Source: Alcanivoracaceae bacterium (GTDB lineage: Bacteria; Pseudomonadota; Gammaproteobacteria; Xanthomonadales; Marinicellaceae). Taken from it: a stretch of DNA of 64,000 bases. The notes under the pieces were generated by a model. That model was not told where the DNA came from. It did not search any database and was given only the letters and a program-made list of their open reading frames with translations. The translations under genes and the position numbers were made by a program. Location of the stretch: NCBI GenBank assembly GCA_016744455.1, contig JADGEI010000009.1, positions 1 to 64,000 on the forward strand. Direction: 5' to 3'. Within the stretch, counting starts at the first letter, position 1, and every line of letters begins with the position of its first letter. Positions 53,479-62,159 of the stretch are shown here, in pieces.

Positions 53479-53526
53479 TATATGTTATATTTAGTTGTAT
53501 ATATTACGTAAAATACATGGTTTTTA

Positions 53527-54366
53527 ATGAAAAGACAAGAAATAATCACAAGATTCATTAAACAAGCTAGAATTGAAAATTATTCTGAAGCAACGGTTAA
53601 GAACTATTCTTCAACTTTGAAGCTTTTTTTACAGTATGTTTCAAATCTAAAAGTTAATAAAATTTCAGATGATGACATACAAAATTATTTGTATTTTTGC
53701 AAAAGAGAAAAGCAGTACTCGTTTTCGTCAATGAAGCAAGTATTAGCAACCATACGATTTTTATACGGTAAAGTTTTTCATCAGCCCATTCCTAAGGTGC
53801 TTGATATCAAATTACGAAAACCTCTTTATTTGCCCACCGTCCTATCTGCTAAGGATATTTCTAGACTAATTAAAGTAACCAATAATTTAAAACACAAAAC
53901 TATACTTTTGTTGATTTATTCTGGAGGCTTGCGCTTGGGTGAATTATTAAACTTAAAAATTGGCGATATAGATTCTGAATCAATGAGAATACATATTCGC
54001 CAAGCCAAAGGCAAAAAAGACAGGTACATCATGCTTTCTGATAAGTCTTTGGCTATGCTGCGTGAATATTACAAAAAATATAAACCTACTGATTATTTAA
54101 TCGAAGGTCAAAAAGGAAAATACAGCCCGACAAGTGTGCAAAGTGTTTTTAAAACCGCTTTAAAAAAATCTGGAATTAAGAAAAATGTGACTGTACATTC
54201 TTTACGGCATAGTTTTGCGACACATTTATTAGATAAGGGTACTGATATTAGGTATATTCAGGAGTTGCTTGGGCATAAACGTTTGGAAACGACGCAGATT
54301 TATACTCATGTTTCTTCGCATTCGATAAATAATATTAAAAGCCCTGCTGACTTTTTGGATATTTAA
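53527..54366 (+). CDS. Tyrosine recombinase, integron-integrase-like but Xer-sized
   Basis: A 279-residue tyrosine recombinase with an N-terminal SAM-like domain (1-90) and a catalytic domain. Catalytic residues are R136 (GGLRLGE), K161/K163 (AKGKKDR), H224 and R227 (HSLRHSF), H250 (LLGHKR) and Y259 (IYTHV). The tail KSPADFLDI resembles the RSPLD tail of IntI proteins. However, the roughly 60 residues between KGKKDR and HSLRH match XerC/XerD, and the extra segment that marks IntI is missing. It is divergent from the cassette array, as intI genes are, and has a palindromic site just upstream. It is 5 bp before the nadD-like gene in the same direction. Confidence 0.88.
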   Translation: MKRQEIITRFIKQARIENYSEATVKNYSSTLKLFLQYVSNLKVNKISDDDIQNYLYFCKREKQYSFSSMKQVLATIRFLYGKVFHQPIPKVLDIKLRKPLYLPTVLSAKDISRLIKVTNNLKHKTILLLIYSGGLRLGELLNLKIGDIDSESMRIHIRQAKGKKDRYIMLSDKSLAMLREYYKKYKPTDYLIEGQKGKYSPTSVQSVFKTALKKSGIKKNVTVHSLRHSFATHLLDKGTDIRYIQELLGHKRLETTQIYTHVSSHSINNIKSPADFLDI

Positions 54367-54371
54367 CTTAT

Positions 54372-55259
54372 ATGCGTTCTTTAACTGTTTTGTTCGGGTT
54401 AACTGCTGATCCTGTTCATAAAGGCCATGAACAAGCTATAATTAATGGCGTTGAGTTTTTGTTAGAACAAGGGCTTACCATTAATCAATTCATTTTAGTG
54501 CCAGTTTATCAACCAAACCTTATTGGCAATAAAAAATCCCCTGTTGCTGGTTTTAAACAGCGGGTGGAAATGTGTGAATTGGTTGCCAAACGCTTATCGA
54601 AAAAATTGGGGTGTCTTATTGTTGTGAGTCAAATTGAAAAACAATTGGCTAAAACTACTGGTGAGAAGAATTACAGTTATACGACGATTAAGTACTTTGC
54701 TGATGAACAAAATAATGTAAATAATTGGATTCCCGCCTTCGCGGGAATGACGGAGGCCGAAGGAATGAATAAGATTGAAGAGGAAGCAAGGGCCAGAGAT
54801 GTGACAAAGTTTGAAGGGGAAGCAGGGGCCAGAGATGTGACTGAGTTTGAAGGGGAAGCAGGGGCCAGGGTTGTGACTGAGTTCGAAGGGGAAACTGGGG
54901 TCGAAAGAGTAACGGAGAGTGTAGGAGTCCCGAAAACCGGTAAGAAAAATAAGTCGTTGTTATTTATGGTTAGTGCTGACCATTTTAGTGGTCGTTGGCC
55001 GAAATTTAGGCAGTGGTATAAATGGAATGAACTATTGGATTATACTGGTTTATTAATCAATCATCGCCCTGGGCAGAAAATAAACCAAGCTTTTATTGAA
55101 AAACTTAAAAACATTAATCCAAAAATTTTGGTGGTTGAGAAGAGGAAATCTATTTCTGTCTCTTCTACTCAAATTCGCGCTGGAAAATTTGATTTAACGG
55201 CTTTATCTACTGATGTATTGAACTATATTCAGGAGAATAACATCTACCAGTTAAATTGA
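54372..55259 (+). CDS. nadD: NadD-like nicotinate-nucleotide adenylyltransferase with repeat insertion
   Basis: The 295-residue protein has the nucleotidyltransferase motif HKGHEQA (HxGH) near residue 16, FMVSADHF, and SVSSTQIRAG (the ISSTxIR motif). It should adenylate nicotinate mononucleotide. Residues about 116-193 look foreign: NWIPAFAGMT is the translation of a palindromic repeat, and about four 12-residue units of the type FEGEAGARDVTE follow. Normal NadD proteins are about 75 residues shorter. The frame is kept, so a functional enzyme with a loop insertion is possible. Confidence 0.8.
   Translation: MRSLTVLFGLTADPVHKGHEQAIINGVEFLLEQGLTINQFILVPVYQPNLIGNKKSPVAGFKQRVEMCELVAKRLSKKLGCLIVVSQIEKQLAKTTGEKNYSYTTIKYFADEQNNVNNWIPAFAGMTEAEGMNKIEEEARARDVTKFEGEAGARDVTEFEGEAGARVVTEFEGETGVERVTESVGVPKTGKKNKSLLFMVSADHFSGRWPKFRQWYKWNELLDYTGLLINHRPGQKINQAFIEKLKNINPKILVVEKRKSISVSSTQIRAGKFDLTALSTDVLNYIQENNIYQLN
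54729..54748. repeat. Palindromic repeat inside the nadD-like gene
   Basis: ATTCCCGC CTTC GCGGGAAT, a perfect 8-bp stem with a 4-base loop, reads in frame as part of NWIPAFAGMT. Such REP-type palindromes (GGGAATGAC context) are widespread in bacterial genomes and normally intergenic. Confidence 0.85.
54768..54920 (+). repeat. Tandem 36-bp repeats in the nadD-like gene
   Basis: Roughly four copies of a 36-bp unit containing GAAGGGGAAGCAGGGGCCAG encode 12-residue repeats rich in E, G and A. They directly follow the palindrome and keep the reading frame. Confidence 0.85.
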
Positions 55260-55304
55260 AATTCATAAGAGATTTTTATACGCTCCATGAGTTGTATTAA
55301 GGCC

Positions 55305-55820
55305 TCAATAAAGTTGGAAAAACATCAATTCCTCGCTATCATTTTCAATTTTTATCATCTCTTTATAACTTAAACCCAATTTCTTTAAGAGGTTCTGTGA
55401 TGCTATGTTGGTTGTTGTGGTAATAGCATTGATTTGTTTGATATTGAAATTGTTGAGAGCAATCTCCTTTATTTTATTAGCACTTTCATAGGCGTAACCT
55501 TTTTTTTCATAGTCTGGTAACAAACTAAACCCAATATCAATTCCTTTGAGGCCTTCACGGTCATATAAACCGCAAGTTCCTATTTTTAGGTCATCCGATT
55601 TGCGTATAATGGTAAAATTTCCATACCCAAGTTTTTCAATTTGAGGACTCATTTTTGATTGGATGTAACTCTGCGCGTCTGCTATTGATTTAACATTTCT
55701 ATCACCTATGAACTTCAACCATTTTGGTGTGTTCATCAACTCTAAAATAAATGCTGCATCTTCGATAGTTGTAGGTCTGATTGTTAATCGTTCTGTACTG
55801 TAATGATTTCCATAAGTCAT
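55305..55820 (-). CDS. GNAT acetyltransferase (RimJ/RimL type)
   Basis: A 171-residue RimJ/RimL-type GNAT: TERLTIRPTTIEDAAFIL at the start, LLPDYEKKGYAYESAN as the acetyl-CoA motif, SQNLLKKLGLSYKE near the end. It is on the far side of the integrase from the array, so it need not be a cassette. The substrate is unknown. Confidence 0.87.
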   Translation of the reverse strand: MTYGNHYSTERLTIRPTTIEDAAFILELMNTPKWLKFIGDRNVKSIADAQSYIQSKMSPQIEKLGYGNFTIIRKSDDLKIGTCGLYDREGLKGIDIGFSLLPDYEKKGYAYESANKIKEIALNNFNIKQINAITTTTNIASQNLLKKLGLSYKEMIKIENDSEELMFFQLY

Positions 55821-55929
55821 AAAAACTCTCTTAATTATTTATCAAAAAAACACCCTTTTTCTTGGGTTTTCAAAGCGGTGTATAACTATTGCACTTATAA
55901 TAACACAAATTCAAGATTTGGAATTAACC

Positions 55930-57015
55930 ATGACCGCAAGATGCCTACAAGGAACGCTTACTATTGAAGCTTTCTTAGATGATAACTCACAACCTCAATT
56001 AGTGTTAAGTCAAGAGGAAATTAAACAACTTAATCAACAAATAAGTAAAGAGTTATCAGCAGTGGTTCCTAATCTTGATGACAGTTCTTATGCCATTGTC
56101 GGTGGACTGTATCAAAGCAGTGAGCTACTACAGCCTGGCTTTCCAATTCATTCACAATTACGTCAATATGCCAATGCGGCATTGAAAGGTGAAAACAATC
56201 GCCGCAACCAATTAATCATAGGTGCCAACGATGATGGCTTGCCTGAAGGGTTGGCCCATAACGATAATGTACAAACCACACCACTATTTTTTATTCCTTT
56301 TGTAATCATCAGCGAAAATGATGACACCAAGGAAATTTTTGAAAAACAACTGATGCACAAGGGCATGGGGTCTAAAAAGTTATTGCAACAAGTACAGGAT
56401 GCCATCGGTGTAAAGTTACGCCATATCAATTTTATGACGGTACTGGATTTGGCTGCCATGATGCATAATCACCTACAAATGGCAGGCTTTGAACCATTGT
56501 GGCAAATTTTAGAACAAGCTGTTTTCAGTCAAAACCCTGAAACCAAGGTAACAACACCACAGCATAATGAGTTTTACTTATCCAAAAAAATGGTTTTTAC
56601 TCCATTTTTTTCTTACCTCTTTTGGAGTACACATGGGCCAGGAAAAGACCTCACACAACCACAGGAAAAATACCTGCATTACACCCAAGTTCAACGACAG
56701 TATGTTGCAACACTAGTAGAACATGGTTTGGATGTGCGTCAATACATACCAACACCACAAACGTACCCCATTAATGAGAAAGAAATTTGTTTTGCCACTC
56801 TTGATCAGACCCGGCTCACTGGTGATTATTACCATGAAATAATCACACCAATTAATGAAGATAAAAAAGTAAATGTCGAAAAAAATTCCCACCAACACTT
56901 AGGCATGTTATTTTTCCAAGTCAGTGATGATCAGGATGGACTCGAATTTTATTACCCTTTAACTCAAAAGGGTATTCCTGAAATTGAGAAGCTACTTAAA
57001 GGCAGAGAACTTTAA
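55930..57015 (+). CDS. Conserved-looking protein of unknown function
   Basis: A 361-residue soluble protein without a signal peptide. Motifs include LVLSQEEIKQLNQQI, then LIIGANDDGLPEGLAHNDN and DLAAMMHNHLQMAGFEPLW. No family was recognised. Translation may start at a TTG at 55918, but the ATG at 55930 (MTARCLQG) is preferred. It lies between the GNAT gene and uvrD and reads the same way as uvrD. Confidence 0.65.
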   Translation: MTARCLQGTLTIEAFLDDNSQPQLVLSQEEIKQLNQQISKELSAVVPNLDDSSYAIVGGLYQSSELLQPGFPIHSQLRQYANAALKGENNRRNQLIIGANDDGLPEGLAHNDNVQTTPLFFIPFVIISENDDTKEIFEKQLMHKGMGSKKLLQQVQDAIGVKLRHINFMTVLDLAAMMHNHLQMAGFEPLWQILEQAVFSQNPETKVTTPQHNEFYLSKKMVFTPFFSYLFWSTHGPGKDLTQPQEKYLHYTQVQRQYVATLVEHGLDVRQYIPTPQTYPINEKEICFATLDQTRLTGDYYHEIITPINEDKKVNVEKNSHQHLGMLFFQVSDDQDGLEFYYPLTQKGIPEIEKLLKGREL

Positions 57016-57206
57016 ATAACCCAATAAAAATGGCTTATGAAATATTCTGCCCTGATTATCGGTAGTGGAATGGCTAGTATTATGCCGCAGGGTTGATATA
57101 CAGACAAATAGGAATGATTCTTTCTTCATTAACTTCAAGCCCTTCATGGTAAAACTAACGCCCTATCATTTATAATTAACTATTCATACGTAACTAATAC
57201 AAACAC

Positions 57207-59372
57207 TTGCTAAGCACACATAAACTATTAATCAACCTCAATGAAGCACAAACGGCAGCGGTTACAACCGATGCTCAACACTCTTTAGTTTTGGCCGGTG
57301 CAGGTAGTGGCAAGACACGGGTTTTGGTTTATAGAATTGCTTGGCTATTAGCAGCTGAAGGGATTTCACCTTATGCCATACTAGCAGTTACTTTTACCAA
57401 TAAGGCTGCCGCTGAAATGCGTAATCGCGTGACTGAGTTGCTTGATAAGCCAGCAAGAGGAATGTGGATAGGTACTTTTCATTCAATTGCCCTACGTCTA
57501 TTGACAATGCACCATAAGGAAGCAGGGTTACCGAAGAATTTTCAAATACTGGATTCTGAGGATCAATACCGCCTAATTCGCCGAGTCATATCTGATTTGG
57601 AATTGGATGAAAAACAATGGGTTCCACGAACGGTGCAAGGATTTATAAATGGTAAGAAAAATGAAGGCATTCGTGCTAATGAAATAGATGATTTTGGCGA
57701 TGACAACTCCTCAACTTTAATTAAAATATATCAACAATATGACGATCATTGTAACCGTGGTGGATTGATTGATTTTGCAGAAATGCTATTATCTACCCAT
57801 CAATTATTACTAAACAACCCACCATTATTGGAACATTATCAAGGCCGGTTTGGAGCCATTCTTGTCGATGAATTTCAAGACACTAATGAAATTCAATCAG
57901 CATTCATTCGCTTATTGGCAGGTGCGAAAAATCGAGTCATGGTGGTAGGTGATGATGATCAATCAATTTATGCATGGCGTGGAGCCAAAATAGATCACAT
58001 TATTGGATTTAAAGACCTGTATTCTGACGTTAAGCAATACAAATTAGAGCAAAATTACCGTTCAACTAACACTATTTTAAAAGCGGCTAACGCGGTGATT
58101 AAAAATAATGCTAAAAGATTAGGCAAGGAACTGTGGTCTAAACAAATTGAAGGCGATTTAATCCACTATTATGGTGCATATTCTGAGTACGATGAAGCTG
58201 CATTTGTCGCAGAAGAAGTCGAAAACATTATAGATTCGGGTGTCGATGGCGATAATATTGCTTTGCTCTACCGTTCCAATATGCAATCACGGTTATTAGA
58301 AGAACATTTACTCAAACATAATATTCCCTATAAAGTTTACGGTGGTCTTCGATTTTTTGAACGCATGGAAATCAAAGATGTATTGGCCTATGTGAGATTA
58401 ATCAACAATCGACATGATGATGTTGGTTTTGAGCGTATTATTAATACACCAACCCGTGGGCTGGGGGCAAAAACCATTAATCAAATAAGAAATTTTGCCC
58501 AAATCAACAGCGTTAGTTTGTTTGCAGCTTCGATAAAGTTAATTGAAAACAAAGTTTTAGCTAATCGAGCCGCCACTTCATTAGCGGGCTTTGTTAACAT
58601 GATTGATGACTTTGATCATAACCATGATAAGGAGCAACTCCACCCTTTATTTGATGATGTTATCGAACGCACAGGCTTGCGTGACCATTACCAAAAAGAG
58701 CCGCCAGAAAAAGCGTTAACGCGTCTAGAAAATTTGGATGAGTTACTCAATGCAGCCGAAACCTTTGTTAAGCCTGAAGAAGATGACCAAATTGGCATGA
58801 CAGCACTGGCATCTTTTTTGGCACAAGTTTCTTTAGAGGCCGGTGAACGCAGTAGTGATAAAGATGTACCATGTGTGCAATTGATGACTTTACATAGCGC
58901 TAAAGGTTTGGAGTTTCCCTATGTGTTTTTGGTTGGACTGGAACAAGGTTTATTTCCACATCAAAACTCAATGGATGATCCAGAAAAGTTACAAGAAGAA
59001 AGAAGGTTGTGTTACGTTGGCATCACCCGAGCCGAACAAAAATTGTTTATGACTTATGCGACATCAAGACGAATACGTGGCCGAACCCAAGGCTGTGCAC
59101 CATCCAAATTTTTGCAAGAAATCCCAAATAAACTGGTGGATCAATTACAAGGAAATGTTTTTAACATACCAAGAAACTCAATGTTCGACAATTCCAATAG
59201 CTCCCAGTTTTCACACTATAAACCAGGTGTTGCAGTATCGCATAAAATTTTTGGAGAAGGTGTTGTGCTAGAGCTATCTGGCCAAGGCGATTACACCCAA
59301 ATCATGGTTGAATTCAGCCAGCACGGTACAAAAATACTCGCTGCAAAATTTGCTAAATTAGAAGTTCTTTAA
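57207..59372 (+). CDS. uvrD: DNA helicase II (UvrD)
   Basis: UvrD is the superfamily I helicase of nucleotide excision and mismatch repair. The 721-residue protein has the Walker A AGAGSGKTRVLVYR, TFTNKAAAEMR (Ia), VDEFQDTNEIQ (II), VGDDDQSIYAWRGA (III), QNYRSTNTIL (IV), TLHSAKGLEFPYVF (V) and VGITRAEQKL (VI). The C-terminal beta-rich tail KPGVAVSHKIFGEGVVLEL is typical. The start is TTG at 57207; a stop lies 9 bp before it in frame and no ATG occurs before the conserved LNEAQTAAV, so a non-ATG start is required. Confidence 0.94.
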   Translation: MLSTHKLLINLNEAQTAAVTTDAQHSLVLAGAGSGKTRVLVYRIAWLLAAEGISPYAILAVTFTNKAAAEMRNRVTELLDKPARGMWIGTFHSIALRLLTMHHKEAGLPKNFQILDSEDQYRLIRRVISDLELDEKQWVPRTVQGFINGKKNEGIRANEIDDFGDDNSSTLIKIYQQYDDHCNRGGLIDFAEMLLSTHQLLLNNPPLLEHYQGRFGAILVDEFQDTNEIQSAFIRLLAGAKNRVMVVGDDDQSIYAWRGAKIDHIIGFKDLYSDVKQYKLEQNYRSTNTILKAANAVIKNNAKRLGKELWSKQIEGDLIHYYGAYSEYDEAAFVAEEVENIIDSGVDGDNIALLYRSNMQSRLLEEHLLKHNIPYKVYGGLRFFERMEIKDVLAYVRLINNRHDDVGFERIINTPTRGLGAKTINQIRNFAQINSVSLFAASIKLIENKVLANRAATSLAGFVNMIDDFDHNHDKEQLHPLFDDVIERTGLRDHYQKEPPEKALTRLENLDELLNAAETFVKPEEDDQIGMTALASFLAQVSLEAGERSSDKDVPCVQLMTLHSAKGLEFPYVFLVGLEQGLFPHQNSMDDPEKLQEERRLCYVGITRAEQKLFMTYATSRRIRGRTQGCAPSKFLQEIPNKLVDQLQGNVFNIPRNSMFDNSNSSQFSHYKPGVAVSHKIFGEGVVLELSGQGDYTQIMVEFSQHGTKILAAKFAKLEVL

Positions 59373-59434
59373 CTTTTAACAGCACATCACAAAGTCAACA
59401 AACTTATTGAACTGTTTTTTACTCGCAAAACTGA

Positions 59435-61345
59435 TTAACCAAGTTTTCCTGGGTAATCTGCTATTCCTGGGTTTTCACTGACTCCTATTAGTTTCGGGTG
59501 GTTAACCTTTGCTAACCTTAAAACATTGTCATCAGACTTATTGTTTAAGATATAGTCTCGAACCACATCCCACATCAAACGGCCTTTGGGTGCTTGACTG
59601 ACACTTGCCCAACCGGCTATTTTATACATTTTATCTTTTACGATTAGATCACCATTATCCAAACGTGCTTCCGTAATTCTTTGCCCTAATGGTTTTGATG
59701 GTTCAATTGTATAATCCAAGCCACCTAGTCTTACCATATCTCCACCTGATTGTAGGTACGGATCTTCATCGAATAAATTGTCTGCAACACTTTCTATGGT
59801 GCGAAGTAATTCTTCACCTGAAAATTCTGAGGCATAGGTCTCACCATAGGTCATGGCACATTGGCTCATCACATCTTCCATGGTAATCCAGTCACCTTTT
59901 AAAGTGCTTACACCCCAACGTACTCCCGCTGACATTGACACATCTGCTTTATATTCTTCACGTAAAGCATTGCATAAAATTTGATCCCACGTCCCCATAA
60001 AATTACCACGGCGATATAACAATCTATCAGCAATAGCTAGTTTTTCAGTTAGTATGGATTCATAAGTTTTACCAACCCTAGATTCATTATAGAATCGATC
60101 TTTATTTCGTGATTCAACAATGTTCTTATCGTATGTCGTTTGACGCATTTGGTCAATATAGGCTTGCATTTCTTTATCAGCAGGCAACCAATTAGTAATA
60201 ATTGGCAACATTGTATAATCCATTTCAACGTGACCATCTTTAATATCAAAATCCATAACCCCTACGTATTTACCATTGGACCCTGCATTAGTCACTAAAC
60301 ACGTATTTCCTGCTACATTTTTAACCTTAACTGGTTTTGGCATTCCATCATGTGTATGACCACCAAAGACTGCATTTAATCCAGGAATATTTTCAGCCAT
60401 TTTAATGTCAACATCCATACCATTATGTGATAACAAGACTATTGCATCTGGACTTTCATCTTCTTGTATGGTTTCTACTAACTCAATCATGTCGGCTTCA
60501 CGCAAACCAAATGACCAATCAGGGAAAAACTCTTGAGGGTTGGCGTTGGCTGTACGTGGAAAAGCTTGGCCAATGATACAAACCCTTAATCCATTAACTT
60601 CTTTTATAACGTATGGTTGGAAGGCATGGCCACTATCTTCGTCATATAAACCACCTCCATCAAAACGTTCAACCAGATTTTCATAGTTTTCATCCATCAT
60701 GGAATCTTCCTTGACCCGTACATTTTGACCAATGAAATCACCCTTAAATAAAGCAACATTACTTAAAACTTCTTCTTCTTTATAAGTAAACTCCCAATGG
60801 CCCACCATGACATCTAAGCCCATGATATTAGAAGCTTCAACCATATCAACACCGCGAGTCCACAGAGATGTACCAGAACCTTGCCATAAATCTCCACCAT
60901 CTATAGTCAGTGTATTGTCCTTACCTCCGGCTTGTGATCGTAAATTATCAAGCAATGTTTTAATATGAGCATACCCACCTGTTTTGCCTATATTTTTAGC
61001 AGATTTATCAAAATCTAAATAGGTGTAAGCATAAGACTCTGCCGTACTGTTTTGCATTCCCATATGCTCAAGTAATTTATTTCCCACTACATGAGGAGGT
61101 CTACCATAAGCAGCACCAACACCTAAGTTTACATTAGGTTCACGAAAGTAAACCGGATTTAACTGGCCATGAACATCGGTAATGTGTAGTATTCTCGCTT
61201 TTCCCTTCATGGGTAAGCTGTAAAAATCTTGAGGAATGGCTGCAGCTTTGTTTTTAGATTGACAAGAAATCAACCCAGGAATTGAAACACTTACTGTTCC
61301 TAAACCCAAAAGTTTTAACATATCACGTCTGTTTAATTGTGGCAT
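59435..61345 (-). CDS. soxB: SoxB-like thiosulfohydrolase
   Basis: SoxB hydrolyses sulfate from SoxY-bound thiosulfate in the Sox pathway in the periplasm. The 636-residue protein starts NRRDMLKLLGLG, a Tat signal, with a possible lipid-attachment Cys 28. The metallophosphatase motifs are ITDVHGQLNPVYFREPNVN, DGGDLWQGSG, GHWEFTY, LLSHNGMDVD and GGHTHDG, which is the SoxB rather than the nucleotidase pattern. No other sox genes are in this window, but two periplasmic rhodaneses are its neighbours. Confidence 0.87.
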   Translation of the reverse strand: MPQLNRRDMLKLLGLGTVSVSIPGLISCQSKNKAAAIPQDFYSLPMKGKARILHITDVHGQLNPVYFREPNVNLGVGAAYGRPPHVVGNKLLEHMGMQNSTAESYAYTYLDFDKSAKNIGKTGGYAHIKTLLDNLRSQAGGKDNTLTIDGGDLWQGSGTSLWTRGVDMVEASNIMGLDVMVGHWEFTYKEEEVLSNVALFKGDFIGQNVRVKEDSMMDENYENLVERFDGGGLYDEDSGHAFQPYVIKEVNGLRVCIIGQAFPRTANANPQEFFPDWSFGLREADMIELVETIQEDESPDAIVLLSHNGMDVDIKMAENIPGLNAVFGGHTHDGMPKPVKVKNVAGNTCLVTNAGSNGKYVGVMDFDIKDGHVEMDYTMLPIITNWLPADKEMQAYIDQMRQTTYDKNIVESRNKDRFYNESRVGKTYESILTEKLAIADRLLYRRGNFMGTWDQILCNALREEYKADVSMSAGVRWGVSTLKGDWITMEDVMSQCAMTYGETYASEFSGEELLRTIESVADNLFDEDPYLQSGGDMVRLGGLDYTIEPSKPLGQRITEARLDNGDLIVKDKMYKIAGWASVSQAPKGRLMWDVVRDYILNNKSDDNVLRLAKVNHPKLIGVSENPGIADYPGKLG

Positions 61346-61485
61346 AGCTTATCCATACTTGTAAATTAGAGAAACCTAATATATAGTAAATTTGTATGAT
61401 TGCAAGTTGTGATAACCAAATTGTAAAAATTCAAATGAAAAGGCTTTAATACGCCATCTAAGTTAATGAAAAAAAGAGAACACAA

Positions 61486-62091
61486 ATGAAAAAAAATCTA
61501 TTACTAACGACAGGGCTCGTTTTTGCGTTAAGTTTTAACGTGTCTTTTGCAAAGAAAGATAAAGAAACTGCAACCAAGAGTGAGGCAGCTCCAGCTAAGG
61601 AAATGTTACACATAATGTCACAGGATGATAACAAATCTTTTACTGCTGGTGGTGTCACATTCACTCGTGAAATGACACCTTGTGCAAAAAACAAAGGTTG
61701 GCTACAAGTGCTTGTGCCATTTGAAGGAGTACATCCTGTAACTGAAATTGACATCTTAAAGTCACTTGATGACAAAGATGCACTTTTAGTAGATATGCGT
61801 ACCCAAGATTGGTTTGCTGATGCAACAATTCCTACTGCTATTAACATCCCTTACACAGAAGTTGCTGGCCGAATGGAAGAATTAGGTTGCACTAAAACTG
61901 ATGGAAAGTATAACTGTGCAGAGGCTAAAAAAGTCTATGCATTTTGTAATGGTCCAGTTTGCCCACAATCTCCAATGGCAATGAAAGCGATGATTCGTGA
62001 TGGCTTTCCTGCAGATAAAATCTACTACTATCGTGGTGGTATGTTAGATTGGGCTGCATTAGGTCTAAATACAGTTGAAGGTGATTTTTAG
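61486..62091 (+). CDS. Periplasmic rhodanese-domain protein
   Basis: A 201-residue protein with a signal peptide (1-23, VSFAK) and one rhodanese domain from about residue 85. The active loop is FCNGPVCPQSP with two cysteines, unlike the usual CxxGxRS loop. PTAINIPYTEV and YYYRGGMLDWAALGL complete the fold. It probably carries sulfane sulfur. It is divergent from soxB (140 bp), which supports a shared role in thiosulfate metabolism. Confidence 0.85.
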   Translation: MKKNLLLTTGLVFALSFNVSFAKKDKETATKSEAAPAKEMLHIMSQDDNKSFTAGGVTFTREMTPCAKNKGWLQVLVPFEGVHPVTEIDILKSLDDKDALLVDMRTQDWFADATIPTAINIPYTEVAGRMEELGCTKTDGKYNCAEAKKVYAFCNGPVCPQSPMAMKAMIRDGFPADKIYYYRGGMLDWAALGLNTVEGDF

Positions 62092-62116
62092 TTGTTTTAA
62101 CCTATTTTGGATTATG

Positions 62117-62143
62117 AAAGCCACTTTTGCAAGTGGCTTTTTT
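62117..62143. terminator. Intrinsic terminator between two rhodanese genes
   Basis: AAAGCCACTT and AAGTGGCTTTTTT form a 10-bp stem with a 4-base loop and a run of T. It lies between the convergent rhodanese genes and, with the A-run on its other side, could serve both. Confidence 0.85.
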
Positions 62144-62159
62144 AACTAAGAAGTTAGAT

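Larger units (their letters stand above)
47952..53526 (-). mobile_element. Integron-like cassette array with attI-like site
   Basis: Five or six cassettes read leftward, away from a rightward integrase, and are separated by attC-like repeats S1-S5, with a palindromic attI-like site next to the integrase. This is the layout of an integron. Further leftward genes continue to 31.87 kb, with decayed junctions and two native-looking genes mixed in, so the full accessory region may be an older, eroded part of the same array. Confidence 0.72.

Noticed and set aside
28500..53500. CRISPR array or tRNA/rRNA genes
   Set aside because: The repeats are long, palindromic, irregularly spaced and flank genes. 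No regular short repeat-spacer pattern and no cloverleaf sequence was seen.
53527..54366. Canonical IntI integrase, or simply XerD
   Set aside because: The IntI-specific extra segment is missing, so a standard IntI call is unsafe; but a housekeeping Xer protein would not be expected at the head of an attC-type array. I kept a neutral name.
59689..60249. Open frames overlapping soxB on either strand
   Set aside because: They are shadows of a strongly supported SoxB reading frame.
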